Source: Methylococcus mesophilus (GTDB lineage: Bacteria > Pseudomonadota > Gammaproteobacteria > Methylococcales > Methylococcaceae). Taken from it: 64,000 bases of DNA. Of this stretch, positions 19,857-29,256 are shown in pieces. The stretch is taken from contig NZ_CP110921.1 of assembly GCF_026247885.1 (NCBI RefSeq), positions 1,855,001-1,919,000 on the forward strand, read 5' to 3'. The notes below the pieces were generated by a model. It saw nothing but the letters and a program-made list of their open reading frames with translations, did no database searches and was not told where the DNA came from. The first letter of the stretch is position 1; every line of letters begins with the position of its first letter. Both the position numbers and the translations under genes were made by a program.

Positions 19857-20342
19857 ATGCGTAAACTGGCCATCGCCCTGTTGTTTCCCGCCGCCGCAGC
19901 CCTTGCCGAACCGGCAGCCGCGCCCAACGGCATTTCGCTGCCCGCCGGCTACAAGGACTGGAAGATGATCGGCGTTTCTTCGCGGATCGAGCAGAACAAT
20001 TTGCGCGCGATCCTCGGCAACGACATCGCCGTCAAGGCCGCGCGCGAAGGCAAGACCAATCCCTGGCCGGACGGCGCGATTCTCGTCAAGCTGTCCTGGA
20101 AGAAGGGCACCCACGAGTTGTTCCCGTCGGCCGAGGTACCGGGCGACTTCACGCAAGCGGATTTCATGGTGAAGGATGCCGCCAAGTACGCATCGACCGG
20201 CGGCTGGGGCTATGCCCGCTGGCTGGGGATGGAACAGAAACCCTACGGCGCGAACGCCGATTTCGCCCAGGAATGCATGGGTTGCCACAGCGGCGCCAAA
20301 GCCGCCGACTACGTCTTCACCCATCCCGCGAAACTGCCGTAA
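19857..20342 (+). CDS. Cytochrome P460
   Basis: 161 aa. Small periplasmic mono-heme c-type cytochrome that in methanotrophs and ammonia oxidisers oxidises hydroxylamine (to N2O or nitrite depending on conditions), a detoxification role because methane monooxygenase co-oxidises ammonia. A signal peptide occupies about residues 1-17 (ending ALAEP). The heme attachment motif CMGCH is near the C-terminus. A lysine-rich segment (VKLSWKKGTHE) is where the family's characteristic lysine-heme cross-link would be sought. A good Shine-Dalgarno (AAGGAG) precedes the ATG. Confidence 0.92.
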   Translation: MRKLAIALLFPAAAALAEPAAAPNGISLPAGYKDWKMIGVSSRIEQNNLRAILGNDIAVKAAREGKTNPWPDGAILVKLSWKKGTHELFPSAEVPGDFTQADFMVKDAAKYASTGGWGYARWLGMEQKPYGANADFAQECMGCHSGAKAADYVFTHPAKLP

Positions 20343-20396
20343 TCCCCGGTATCAGGATGGGCTTTCGTCCTCGGCTCGACGGGACGCGCGCCCGGC

Positions 20397-22655
20397 TCAC
20401 AGCCGTGCCCGTTTGAGCCTCAGGGCATTTGCAATGACCGACACCGAGCTGAAGCTCATGGCCGCCGCCGCGACGATGGGCGATAGCAGCAGGCCGAACA
20501 CGGGATACAGCACGCCGGCGGCGACCGGCACGCCCAGGATGTTGTAGATGAAGGCGAAAAACAGATTCTGGCGGATATTGCGCATGGTCGCCCGGCTCAG
20601 CCGGACCGCACGTGCGATGCCGCGCAGATCGCCTTTCACCAGGGTCACGCCGGCGGATTCCATCGCCACATCGGTGCCGGTGCCCATCGCGATGCCGACT
20701 TGGGCCTGAGCCAGAGCCGGCGCGTCGTTGATACCGTCGCCGGCCATGGCGACCTTGCGGCCCTCGGCCTGCAGCCTCTTGACGGCGGCGGCTTTCTGGT
20801 CGGGCAGCACTTCCGCCTCGAACCGGCCGATACCCAAGTGGCGCGCCACTGCCTCCGCGGTCATTCGGCTGTCCCCCGTCAGCATGACGATGTCCAGCCC
20901 CGACCGATGCAGGGCCGCAATAGCCTCCGGCGCGGAGGACTTTATCGGATCGGCTACGCCGAGGAATCCGGCCGTCTCCCCGTTCACAGCGACCCACATC
21001 ACCGTCTGGCCTTCCCGCGTCAGCGTTTCGGCGCTCTCGGCCAGGCGACCGGTTTCGAAGCCCAACTCCGCCATGAGCCGGGCATTGCCCAGACAAACCG
21101 AATGCCCTTCCACCTTGCCGGTCACGCCACGCCCGGTCAGGGATTGGAATTCCTCCGCCAGCGCCGGCCGGATGCCGCGCTGCTCGGCCCCTTTGAGGAT
21201 GGCTGATGCCAGGGGATGTTCACTGCCGAGTTCCAGCCCGGCGGCCAGACGCAACAGCTCCCGCTCGTCCGTGCCGTCCGCCGTCACGACGGACACCAGC
21301 CGCGGACTGCCCTCCGTAAGGGTGCCTGTCTTATCCACGACCAGTGTGTCGATTTGTTCCAGCGTTTCCAGGGCCTCGGCGTTCTTGATCAGCACTCCCG
21401 TCATTGCGCCCCGCCCGGTGGCCACCATGATGGACATGGGGGTCGCCAGCCCCAATGCGCAGGGACAGGCAATGATGAGCACGGCCACGGCATTGACGAT
21501 GCCATGAGCCAAGCGGGGCTCCGGACCCCATACGCTCCAGACGACCAGCGTGGCGAGGGCTATCGCCACCACCGCCGGAACGAAGTAGGCCGAAACCGTG
21601 TCCGCCAGCTTCTGGATGGGCGCACGGCTGCGCTGCGCCTCCCCGACCATGCGGACGATCTGCGCCAAGAGCGTGTCCGCCCCCACCTTCTCGGCGCGCA
21701 TCAGCAAGCTGCCGGTGCCGTTCACCGTGGCACCGATCAGCCGGCTGCCGGCCGTTTTCTCCACCGGAATGGGCTCCCCGGTCACCATCGACTCGTCGAC
21801 GGCACTCTTCCCTTCCAGGACCGCTCCATCCACCGGAATTTTTTCGCCGGGCCGAACCCGCAGCACGTGGCCCGGTTGCACGGTTTCGAGGGGGACATCG
21901 CGTTCGCCGCCGTCTTCCGACACCCGACGCGCCGTCTTCGGCGCCAGGCCCAGCAGCAATTTGATGGCAGCGCCCGTACGGCTGCGGGCGCGCAGTTCGA
22001 GCACCTGCCCCAGCAGCACCAGCGTGGTAATGACAGCAGCGGCTTCGAAGTAGACCGGCACCAGACCTTCCCCACTCCTCACAGCGGCAGGGAAAAGTCC
22101 GGGCGATAACGCCGCCGTCAGGCTGTAGAGCCAAGCGACGCCTATCCCCAAGGCGATCAGGGAGAACATGTTGAGGCTGCGGTTGACCAGGGAGGCCCAA
22201 CCGCGCGCGAAGAACGGCCAGCCTCCCCACAACACGACGGGCGTTGCGAGCGCCGCCTCAAGACGCTGCAGCATTGAGGGTTCCAGAAGACCGCCCACGG
22301 CTTCCGGGAAAAAATCATGCCCCATCGCCAGAATGAACAAAGGCAGGGACAGCGCTGCACCGAACCGGAACCGCCGCGACATGTCGCCGAGTTCGGAGTC
22401 CTCGGCATCGGCCGCGACCGTTCTCGGTTCGAGCGCCATGCCGCAGACTGGACAGTGGCCGGGCTGGAGGCGAACCACCTCCGGATGCATCGGGCAGACA
22501 TACTCGATTCCGGCTTCGGAAGACGGTCCGGCGATTTTCTCCAAGGCCATTCCGCACTTGGGGCAACTGCCGGGTCCGGCCCGCCGGATCTCGGGATGCA
22601 TCGGACAGGTATAGACCTGCCCTTCCCCAGCGAACGGTTCGGTTGTTCTCGCCAT
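20397..22655 (-). CDS. copA: Copper-translocating P1B-type ATPase with two N-terminal CPMHPE metal-binding modules
   Basis: 752 aa. Inner-membrane ATPase predicted to export Cu(I). The membrane metal site CPC is in [11 protein letters not shown], the phosphorylation site is DKTGTLTEG, and the hinge is [13 protein letters not shown]. Instead of an N-terminal HMA domain it carries two tandem HMBD-type repeats, each CPMHPE...CPxCGMAL. The start at 22655 (MARTTEP) is preferred to the GTG at 22709 because a GGGGGGAG ribosome-binding site lies 5 nt upstream. Copper supply and detoxification are central in methanotrophs. The direction of transport is inferred from the family. Confidence 0.9.
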   Translation of the reverse strand: MARTTEPFAGEGQVYTCPMHPEIRRAGPGSCPKCGMALEKIAGPSSEAGIEYVCPMHPEVVRLQPGHCPVCGMALEPRTVAADAEDSELGDMSRRFRFGAALSLPLFILAMGHDFFPEAVGGLLEPSMLQRLEAALATPVVLWGGWPFFARGWASLVNRSLNMFSLIALGIGVAWLYSLTAALSPGLFPAAVRSGEGLVPVYFEAAAVITTLVLLGQVLELRARSRTGAAIKLLLGLAPKTARRVSEDGGERDVPLETVQPGHVLRVRPGEKIPVDGAVLEGKSAVDESMVTGEPIPVEKTAGSRLIGATVNGTGSLLMRAEKVGADTLLAQIVRMVGEAQRSRAPIQKLADTVSAYFVPAVVAIALATLVVWSVWGPEPRLAHGIVNAVAVLIIACPCALGLATPMSIMVATGRGAMTGVLIKNAEALETLEQIDTLVVDKTGTLTEGSPRLVSVVTADGTDERELLRLAAGLELGSEHPLASAILKGAEQRGIRPALAEEFQSLTGRGVTGKVEGHSVCLGNARLMAELGFETGRLAESAETLTREGQTVMWVAVNGETAGFLGVADPIKSSAPEAIAALHRSGLDIVMLTGDSRMTAEAVARHLGIGRFEAEVLPDQKAAAVKRLQAEGRKVAMAGDGINDAPALAQAQVGIAMGTGTDVAMESAGVTLVKGDLRGIARAVRLSRATMRNIRQNLFFAFIYNILGVPVAAGVLYPVFGLLLSPIVAAAAMSFSSVSVIANALRLKRARL

Positions 22656-22785
22656 TTCGAACTCCCCCCAGAAGTCGAACACGTCGCCGCCCGCCCTGGC
22701 TTCGGTCACTCTCCGGTTGGCATCGAGTTCACCCCAGCGCCTCGCTAAAACGGCTCCGAGGGGAAAAAAGTGCGTCGGCGTTCCG

Positions 22786-23256
22786 TCAGCCGCCTACTTT
22801 CAGCAGTTCCACCTCGAAGATCAGCGCGGCGTTCGGTGGTATCACCCTACCGGCGCCGTATTCACCGTACCCGAGTTCCGGCGGGATGAAAAAGCGGTAC
22901 CTGGCCCCCGGTTTCATCAGCTGCAGTCCTTCCGTCCACCCCGGTATGACCCCGTTCAGCGGGAAGCTGATGCCGTCCCCCGCATCGAAGGTCGAACCGT
23001 CGGGAAAGCCGCCCTTGTAGTTGACCGTCACCGTATCCGTCGCCTTGGGCGATTCGCCCGCGCCATCGCGGATCACTTCGTACTGCAAGCCGCTGGCCGT
23101 GGTGACCACCCCGGCTTTCTGCTTATTGGCTTCCATGAACTGCTTGGCTTCCATCAGATTCTTCTCTCCGTCGAACGAAGGCCCGCACGCAGCCAGGCCG
23201 ATTGCAAACAGCGCCGGCAAAAACCCGCGCCTCCTCGATTTCGCCACTGAAAACAT
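22786..23256 (-). CDS. FKBP-type peptidyl-prolyl isomerase, predicted lipoprotein
   Basis: 156 aa. The N-terminus ends in the lipobox LAAC, so the protein is probably lipid-anchored in the envelope. An FKBP domain covers about residues 50-155, with [29 protein letters not shown] and [11 protein letters not shown] as hallmark segments that line the active pocket. It probably helps fold periplasmic or outer-membrane proteins. It lies 130 bp upstream of the copper ATPase gene on the same strand, with no clear functional tie. Confidence 0.92.
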   Translation of the reverse strand: MFSVAKSRRRGFLPALFAIGLAACGPSFDGEKNLMEAKQFMEANKQKAGVVTTASGLQYEVIRDGAGESPKATDTVTVNYKGGFPDGSTFDAGDGISFPLNGVIPGWTEGLQLMKPGARYRFFIPPELGYGEYGAGRVIPPNAALIFEVELLKVGG

Positions 23257-23282
23257 CCTATTCCCCCCTAACGCGGCAGCCG

Positions 23283-23744
23283 TCAGACAACCCCGAAAAC
23301 CAATCCGATGATGAACAAAGCCCCCATGACCGCGAGCGCCTTGAGCGTGAAACCCGCCACCTTGGCCACCAGCCGGTCGCGGGCGGCGATGAAGCGGGCC
23401 ATCGCATCCAGATCGCTGCGCTCCAGTTCGGCCGGCGGCAGCCCGTTCATCTCGACCAGCCCCAGGTCCTCCGCCAGTTGCGCCTTGCGCAGGAAATCGA
23501 CCTGCTCATAAGCCACGCCGCAGTCGAACACGAACTCGGCCAACGCCTGCTCTCCGGCACCCGTCCGCGCCAGGGATTCGCCCTGGGCCGCCAAGTCGAG
23601 CAGGCGCTTGCGGGTATCCGCCGGCAGAACTGCGGTCAGGCCACGAATCCGCTCCGCAAGGCTGCTGCCCTTGGCGCCGTAGTCTTCGGCCAGCAACGTA
23701 TCGAGCCTGGCGAGGGCGGCATCGACTACAGTCTTGGAATACAT
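23283..23744 (-). CDS. Hypothetical protein with C-terminal TM segment
   Basis: 153 aa. The ATG at 23744 follows a GAGGA site at suitable spacing; a GTG at 23747 is too close to it. The body is helical and acidic, and the last 25 residues (VAGFTLKALAVMGALFIIGL) form one TM helix, so the protein is a likely tail-anchored membrane protein. The family is not recognised. It is on the same strand as, and between, the FKBP gene and ycgN. Confidence 0.65.
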   Translation of the reverse strand: MYSKTVVDAALARLDTLLAEDYGAKGSSLAERIRGLTAVLPADTRKRLLDLAAQGESLARTGAGEQALAEFVFDCGVAYEQVDFLRKAQLAEDLGLVEMNGLPPAELERSDLDAMARFIAARDRLVAKVAGFTLKALAVMGALFIIGLVFGVV

Positions 23745-23771
23745 CACTTCCTCAAATCTTAAAAGGCGGCA

Positions 23772-24215
23772 TCATACTGCATCGCCCAAGCCTTCGATGA
23801 CATGATCCTCGATGCGGGCCACGACCGTTTCCGAAACCGCGAACCGGCAGACGGATTTGCCCGCCCGATGCACCGAATCCGCCGCGCCCGAGACCAGGGG
23901 GTGCCACTCCGGCAGCGGACGCCCTTCGGACAGCAGGCGGTAGGCGCAACTGGCGGGCAACCAATGGAACTGGTCCGAGGACTGCCGCAGATCCATGCAG
24001 TCGGGCACCAGGCTGAACCGACCCTGGTACTCGGTACAGCGGCAGGCGGCGATGTCGAGCAAACGGCAAGCTACCCGTGTGTAAAGGATTTCGCCGGTGT
24101 CCTCGTCTTCCAGCTTGTGCAAGCAGCACTTGCCGCAACCGTCGCAAAGCGACTCCCATTCCGCCGGGCTAAGATCGGCCAAAGCCTTGGTGCGCCAAAA
24201 AGGCTCCTCCGCCAT
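23772..24215 (-). CDS. ycgN: YcgN family cysteine-cluster protein
   Basis: 147 aa. Conserved YcgN (UPF0260) protein with an N-terminal cysteine cluster ([12 protein letters not shown]) and further cysteines in [13 protein letters not shown], a pattern expected to bind zinc or an iron-sulfur cluster. The segment [14 protein letters not shown] is typical. The ATG overlaps the DUF2959 stop (TGATG), so the two genes are translationally coupled. Function is unknown in the family. Confidence 0.9.
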   Translation of the reverse strand: MAEEPFWRTKALADLSPAEWESLCDGCGKCCLHKLEDEDTGEILYTRVACRLLDIAACRCTEYQGRFSLVPDCMDLRQSSDQFHWLPASCAYRLLSEGRPLPEWHPLVSGAADSVHRAGKSVCRFAVSETVVARIEDHVIEGLGDAV

Positions 24216-24913
24216 CACGAACCGGCCGGCAAGGCCTTGGGACCGCTCAGGGTGCGCATGAACACCTCGGCATGGTCGATGGAGCGCTCCATCGCCTGGA
24301 TCAGACCGGCCACGCCGTGGCTCATGCCGGCCAGCTCGCTTTCCAACGAGGCGATGGCCTGGGCATTGAGATTGTGCTTGAGGAACAGTACCTGGTCGCG
24401 GAATACCCGCAATACCGGGTCGATCTTGCCCTCGGCGCGGCGCATTGCGCTCATCAGCTGGGCATAGTGCTGCTGGGTCAGCTTGAGCTTCTGCCGGCTG
24501 GCCGCCCGCAGGCTGCGGTTAGTGTACTGGTCGAGTTCGTCCTCCCATTCGCGAAAAAGCGCCTCGGCCACGTCCTGGACCGCGTCGATCCGGTCACGCA
24601 CGGCCAGCGCCTTGGAAGTGGAATAGTCGAATTCGATCTTGAGCTGCCGGTAGACGTCCTCCAGCGCGCCGCCGTCGAATTGGGTCAGGGCGCTGAATTT
24701 TTCCAGGGCGGTCTGGAACTGCTCCTTGGCCTCCTCCAGACTGCCGCGCGCGCTGTCGACCCGAGCCACCAGGATGTCGCGCTTGTGGCGGCCAGCCGAT
24801 TCGACCATCTGGAAATAGATTTTCTGGAATCTGCCGCCAATCAGCCGCATGATCGGACTCAGCAGGCCGGCCAGGGTAAGATAATTTCCGCTACCGGAAC
24901 CCGATTTACGCAT
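24215..24913 (-). CDS. DUF2959 family protein
   Basis: 232 aa from the ATG at 24913 (MRKSGSGSG); the longer frame has no family support. The body is a long alpha-helical, probably coiled-coil protein with DUF2959 signatures: [52 protein letters not shown]. Many members have an N-terminal signal or lipobox, but here the N-terminus is only mildly hydrophobic ([17 protein letters not shown]), so localisation is uncertain. It is coupled to ycgN by a TGATG overlap. No function is known. Confidence 0.85.
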   Translation of the reverse strand: MRKSGSGSGNYLTLAGLLSPIMRLIGGRFQKIYFQMVESAGRHKRDILVARVDSARGSLEEAKEQFQTALEKFSALTQFDGGALEDVYRQLKIEFDYSTSKALAVRDRIDAVQDVAEALFREWEDELDQYTNRSLRAASRQKLKLTQQHYAQLMSAMRRAEGKIDPVLRVFRDQVLFLKHNLNAQAIASLESELAGMSHGVAGLIQAMERSIDHAEVFMRTLSGPKALPAGS

Positions 24914-25005
24914 CGTCGAAACCACTCCGAGAAATTCCGCGGGCACGCCCGCGGGAGCTGCGGATTTTACCCCCAAGACACCTCCCAGGTACAAAAGGAA
25001 AGGTC

Positions 25006-25446
25006 ATGCCCCGTCCCGCAACGCCATCCCTCGCCGCCGACGCGATCATCGAACTGACCGACCGCCCCGGCCGCCCCATCGTGCTGATCGAGCGACGGTT
25101 TCCGCCGCTGGGATGGGCCATCCCCGGCGGTTTCGTCGACGTCGGCGAAACGGTGGAACGCGCTGCGATCCGCGAAGCGCTCGAAGAAACCGGCCTGGCG
25201 GTGCGCCTCACCGCCCTGCTCGGGCTCTACTCCGACCCCGCGCGCGACCCCCGCGGCCATACCGTCACCGCCGTCTACGTCGCCGAAGCCATCGGTAACC
25301 CGCAGGCCGCGGACGATGCCAAGACCTGCCGGATCGTCAGCCTGGACGAGTTGCCTAGCCCCCTCGTGTTCGACCATGCCCAGGTGCTCGCCGACTTCCG
25401 GCGGTTCCGGGAGCAAGGACAACCTGCGCCATTGCGCGTCGATTGA
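25006..25446 (+). CDS. NUDIX hydrolase
   Basis: 146 aa. The Nudix box is complete: GGFVDVGETVERAAIREA followed by LEETGL, matching GX5EX7REUXEEXGU. The family hydrolyses nucleoside diphosphates linked to a moiety X; similar small proteins act on ADP-ribose or GDP-sugars, but the substrate is not readable. An AAGGAAAGGTC ribosome-binding region precedes the ATG. It converges on gluQRS with a short gap. Confidence 0.9.
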   Translation: MPRPATPSLAADAIIELTDRPGRPIVLIERRFPPLGWAIPGGFVDVGETVERAAIREALEETGLAVRLTALLGLYSDPARDPRGHTVTAVYVAEAIGNPQAADDAKTCRIVSLDELPSPLVFDHAQVLADFRRFREQGQPAPLRVD

Positions 25447-25464
25447 AGCGAGCCGCCAGGGGCC

Positions 25465-26373
25465 TCAAGCCGCCAGCCCGCTGACGTCGATCCCCTGACC
25501 CGCCGGAAGGCGACGGATATCCCAATGCGCTACCGCCCAGTCCAGGATGTCCGCAGGCTGCGCACCGAACAGTCCCGGCTCCGGCGCGAACCCCAGTAAT
25601 ATCAGCAGAGTCCAGAGGTTCTCCGACGGCGTATTCGCATCGACCGGGCGAGCTCCCGCCTGCTTGCTCAGCTTGATACCACCGCGGTCGGTCAGCACCG
25701 GGATGTGGCAGTAATCAGGCCGCGGCAGACCGAGGCGTTCCTGCAACAGTATCTGGCGGGGGGTGGAGTCGAGCAGGTCGACACCCCTCAGCACCTCGGT
25801 GACCCCCTGCTCGGCGTCGTCGACGACGGTGGCGAGGTGATAGGCGGGAATGCCATCGCGCCGGCGGACGACGAAATCGCCCACTTCGCTGCCCAGGTCC
25901 TGGTCGATCCGGCCCTGGAGGCGGTCGTCGAAGGCGATGACCGCATCGTCCACCCTGAGTCGCAGAGCATGTTCGCCGGACGGCGGACTCGGATAGCGAG
26001 CCCGGCAGCGGCCGGGATAAACCTGGCCGGAAGCAGCCAGTTCGCGGCGCGGACAGGTGCAGGGAAACACCCGCCCGCCGGCCGTGAGCCGTTCCAGCGC
26101 CGCGCGGTAGATATCGTCCCGATGGCTCTGGAACAGGACGTTTTCATCCCACCACAGCCCATGCGTCTCCAGGGTGCGGAGGATGCTGTCGGCGTGGGTC
26201 TGCCGGCAGCGCAGCCGGTCGGCGTCGTCGATGCGGACCAGCCAGACGCCGCCCCGCCGGCGGGCCTCGCAGCAGCCGACCAGCGCGGTATAGAGCGAAC
26301 CGAGGTGAAGAGGACCGGTGGGAGAGGGCGCGAAACGCCCCCGGTAGGGGGCGGATGAAAGGAGGGACTTCAA
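25465..26373 (-). CDS. gluQ: Glutamyl-Q tRNA(Asp) synthetase
   Basis: 302 aa. GluRS-like enzyme lacking an anticodon-binding domain; it attaches glutamate to queuosine in tRNA-Asp. The HIGH-like motif is in [15 protein letters not shown], the KLSKQ motif (KMSKS equivalent) is in GGIKLSKQAGA, and a zinc site CTCPRREL...YPGRC follows the first third. The length matches GluQRS and not full GluRS, which is encoded separately at 37394. It precedes no dksA overlap but is 19 bp downstream of dksA, the classical dksA-gluQ arrangement. Confidence 0.95.
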   Translation of the reverse strand: MKSLLSSAPYRGRFAPSPTGPLHLGSLYTALVGCCEARRRGGVWLVRIDDADRLRCRQTHADSILRTLETHGLWWDENVLFQSHRDDIYRAALERLTAGGRVFPCTCPRRELAASGQVYPGRCRARYPSPPSGEHALRLRVDDAVIAFDDRLQGRIDQDLGSEVGDFVVRRRDGIPAYHLATVVDDAEQGVTEVLRGVDLLDSTPRQILLQERLGLPRPDYCHIPVLTDRGGIKLSKQAGARPVDANTPSENLWTLLILLGFAPEPGLFGAQPADILDWAVAHWDIRRLPAGQGIDVSGLAA

Positions 26374-26391
26374 ACCGGCGCGGCTTGCCCG

Positions 26392-26823
26392 TCAGCCGAG
26401 CTGGCGTTCGCGGATTTCATCCAGGGTCTTGCAGTCGATGCACTGGGTGGCGGTCGGACGCGCTTCCAGCCGGCGCAAGCCGATTTCGACGCCGCAGGTC
26501 TCGCAGTAGCCGTATTCGCCGCGCTCCAGGTTTTCCAGGGCTTCTTCGATCTTCTTGATCAGTTTTCTTTCGCGATCCCGGGTACGCAGCTCGAGGCTGA
26601 ATTCGGATTCCTGGGTGGCGCGGTCGTTCGGGTCGGGGAAGTTGGCCGCTTCGTCCTTCATATGGTGGACGGTGCGGTCGACCTCCGCCATCAGTTCGGA
26701 TTTCCAGTTCTGGAGTATCCGGCGAAAGTGAGCGACCTGCCCCGGGCTCATGTACTCCTCGCCCTCGGTGAGCTCGTACGGAGCGAAGCTGAACGGGGTT
26801 TCGGGGGCTTTGACGTTGGACAT
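26392..26823 (-). CDS. dksA: RNA polymerase-binding transcription factor DksA
   Basis: 143 aa. Binds the RNA polymerase secondary channel and, with ppGpp, mediates the stringent response. The coiled-coil region contains the acidic tip (FPDPNDRATQE), and the C4 zinc finger is CETCG...CIDC. It is followed by gluQ on the same strand, as in many proteobacteria. Length is normal. Confidence 0.96.
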   Translation of the reverse strand: MSNVKAPETPFSFAPYELTEGEEYMSPGQVAHFRRILQNWKSELMAEVDRTVHHMKDEAANFPDPNDRATQESEFSLELRTRDRERKLIKKIEEALENLERGEYGYCETCGVEIGLRRLEARPTATQCIDCKTLDEIRERQLG

Positions 26824-26978
26824 CCACTAGCTCCTTGGCCGTATCGGATTAAATCGGCAATAGATAACAGAATGCGAAGGCTCAGGCAAGAATTCCTTGC
26901 ACGGCCAAAAACTTCGCATATCGCTGGGAAAAACGGGGAATCGGAGGGCCACACCGCGGCCCTCCGGAGCGTGGACGG

Positions 26979-27608
26979 TCAGGGCGAAACGACCGTCGCC
27001 TTCTCGATTACGATGGCTTTCTGCGGAACATCGGTCGGGAACGGGCCGCCGGCGCCGGTCGGGACTTTCGCCATTTCGTCGACCACTTCCATGCCTTTCA
27101 CGACTTCGCCGAACACGGCGTAGCCCCAGCCCTGCGGGGTCGGGCTCTTGTAGTTGAGAAAGGTGTTGTCGGTGTAGTTGATGAAGAACTGCGCCGTCGC
27201 CGAGTTGGGGTCCGGCGTGCGCGCCATGGCGATGGTGCCGCGCTTGTTGGTCAGTCCGTTATTGGCTTCGTTCTGGATCGATGCATGGGTGCTCTTCTGC
27301 TTGTAATCCTGCGTGAAGCCGCCGCCCTGGGCCATGAAGCCCGGAATCACCCGGTGGAAGATGGTGCCGTCGTAAAAGCCTTCCTTGACGTAGGTCAGGA
27401 AGTTCGCGGCGCTGACGGGCGCCTTTTCCGTGTCGAGGCGAATCACGATATCGCCCAGGTTGGTGTGAAGCTGCACTTGGGTTTGAGTCGGAGGGGCGGT
27501 CATCTTCTTGGCTTTTCCGGTTTCTTTGGCAATGGAGGTGAGAGGAACGAAGGTGGCGAACAATGCGGTGGCGAACACGAGGCGGCGCATGGGATGTCTG
27601 TTGAGCAT
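26979..27608 (-). CDS. Cyclophilin-type peptidyl-prolyl isomerase, periplasmic
   Basis: 209 aa from the ATG at 27608 ([10 protein letters not shown]), which has an AGG site 8-9 nt upstream; an ATG at 27590 is also possible. The signal peptide is in [20 protein letters not shown]. The cyclophilin domain shows [20 protein letters not shown], a [13 protein letters not shown] segment and [11 protein letters not shown]. It should catalyse proline isomerisation in the periplasm, as PpiA-type enzymes do. Confidence 0.94.
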   Translation of the reverse strand: MLNRHPMRRLVFATALFATFVPLTSIAKETGKAKKMTAPPTQTQVQLHTNLGDIVIRLDTEKAPVSAANFLTYVKEGFYDGTIFHRVIPGFMAQGGGFTQDYKQKSTHASIQNEANNGLTNKRGTIAMARTPDPNSATAQFFINYTDNTFLNYKSPTPQGWGYAVFGEVVKGMEVVDEMAKVPTGAGGPFPTDVPQKAIVIEKATVVSP

Positions 27609-27701
27609 CGGGATACCTGCACGAAGGGGTCGGTCAAATTGCGGGCGGTATTGTATAGGCAAATGAGTCCGGGCTCGACCCGCCGACGCGGGGTTTCGGA
27701 T

Positions 27702-29237
27702 TCATTCGGCAACGGCTACCGAAGTCGGCCCGTCCGGCAAGGCCTCGTGGACGCGGGCCAGCAGGGCGCTGACAGCGCCGTCACTCAGCTCAAGCGCCAA
27801 TTGCGGGAACAGCCCCAGTACGACGACCCACAGCACCAGCGCACCGGCGACCAGGAGTTCGCGCGGCCGAAGGTCGAGTTCGCCGGGGGCCGCGCCCAAC
27901 CTGCCCTGGCCCAGGAAGGCACGCCGGAAGTATCCGAGCACGCAGGCCGCGCCGACGATGCCGGCGAGCAGGGCCGCAAGCCCCAATCCCGTGTGTTGCC
28001 GGAGAAGGCCGATCAGGATCAGGTGCTCGGCGGCGAAGCCGCTGGTGCCGGGCACGCCGAGGCTGGCCAGCCCCAGGACGAAGAACAGCGCGCCGAGCAG
28101 TGGCATCGGCTTTGCCAAGCCGCCCAGCTGGTCGATTTCCGTCGAGCCGATCCGGTGCTGGATGAATCCGGCGACCAGGAACAGCCCGCCCGCCACGATG
28201 CTGAAATTGGCAAGCTGGAACAGCGCGCCCTGCAGCGCCTGGAAGTTCAAGGCGGCAATGCCGGCGACGACCAGGCCGACATGGCTGATGCTGGAAAACG
28301 CCAGCAGCCGGCGCAGGTTGGTCTGCCGCATCGCGACGAAAGCGCCGTAGACGGCGGTGAGGATACCGGCCCCTGCTACCAGTCCGCGGTATTCCAGCGC
28401 GGCCTGCGGGCTCAAGGGCACGGCAAAACGCACGATGCCGAAGGCGCCGAGCTTCAGCCCGGCCAGCCAGGCGACAAGCCCCGCCGGGCCCTCCATAGCG
28501 AGGGTCGGCAACCAGCCGTGGAAAGGAAACAGCGGCGCCTTGACGGCGAATCCCAGAACCAACAGAAGGAAGATCGCCGTCGCCAGCCGTCCGTCGAGCG
28601 GGGTATCCAGCAGCGCCAGATAATCGAAGCTCAGGCCGGCGGGCGCCGGAACACCGAGGAAGCGGGCGTGATTCAGGGCCAGCAGCAGGATGGCGAACAG
28701 CAGAGGGATGCCGCCAGCCAGCATGAACAGCGCGTATTTGACGGCGGCGTAGCGACGCTGCGGACCGATGCCGGAAAAACCGGCCAGCACGTAAACCGGA
28801 ACGATCGTCAACTCCCAGAACAGGAAAAACAGCATCAGGTCGGTGGCGCAGAACACGCCGACGGTCGCCCCTCCCAACGCCAGGACCATACCGTAGTACA
28901 GCCGCACCCGGTTTTGCACCGCCGTCCAGGAGGCCACGATCACGGCGAGGTTCAGCACGGCGCCGAGGAACGGGAACAGCACCGAGATGCCGTCCACGCC
29001 GAGTTGGTAATGTGCGTTGAGCGAAGGAATCCAGGCATGGCGCTCGACGAATTGCAGGCCGGAGTCGACCGGGTCGAACCCCCACAGCAGCAGCGCGGCC
29101 AGCAACAGTTCCAGCACGGCGGCCGCCAATGCCAGCATCCGCCCGGTCTCCGGTTTCGGCGCGAAGACCATCGCAAGGCTCGCCGCGAGCGGCAAGCCGA
29201 TCAGCAGGCTGAGGAGCGGCAAGGCATCGGCAATCAT
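27702..29237 (-). CDS. NuoM-like proton-conducting antiporter subunit (Dab cluster, distal)
   Basis: 511 aa. Polytopic membrane protein of the NuoL/M/N-MrpA/D family with about 14 TM segments. The start at 29237 (MIADALPLL) removes a non-homologous extension. The functional glutamate is in LFWELTIVPVYVLAG, and the TM7 lysine is in FAVKAPLFPFHGWLPTLAMEGP. It is the last of five closely packed genes. In complex I such subunits pump protons; in DabA-type systems a NuoL-like partner couples cation flow to inorganic-carbon uptake. A role in the latter is inferred from location. Confidence 0.88.
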   Translation of the reverse strand: MIADALPLLSLLIGLPLAASLAMVFAPKPETGRMLALAAAVLELLLAALLLWGFDPVDSGLQFVERHAWIPSLNAHYQLGVDGISVLFPFLGAVLNLAVIVASWTAVQNRVRLYYGMVLALGGATVGVFCATDLMLFFLFWELTIVPVYVLAGFSGIGPQRRYAAVKYALFMLAGGIPLLFAILLLALNHARFLGVPAPAGLSFDYLALLDTPLDGRLATAIFLLLVLGFAVKAPLFPFHGWLPTLAMEGPAGLVAWLAGLKLGAFGIVRFAVPLSPQAALEYRGLVAGAGILTAVYGAFVAMRQTNLRRLLAFSSISHVGLVVAGIAALNFQALQGALFQLANFSIVAGGLFLVAGFIQHRIGSTEIDQLGGLAKPMPLLGALFFVLGLASLGVPGTSGFAAEHLILIGLLRQHTGLGLAALLAGIVGAACVLGYFRRAFLGQGRLGAAPGELDLRPRELLVAGALVLWVVVLGLFPQLALELSDGAVSALLARVHEALPDGPTSVAVAE

Positions 29238-29256
29238 GGCATCCTCAACGCCCAGG

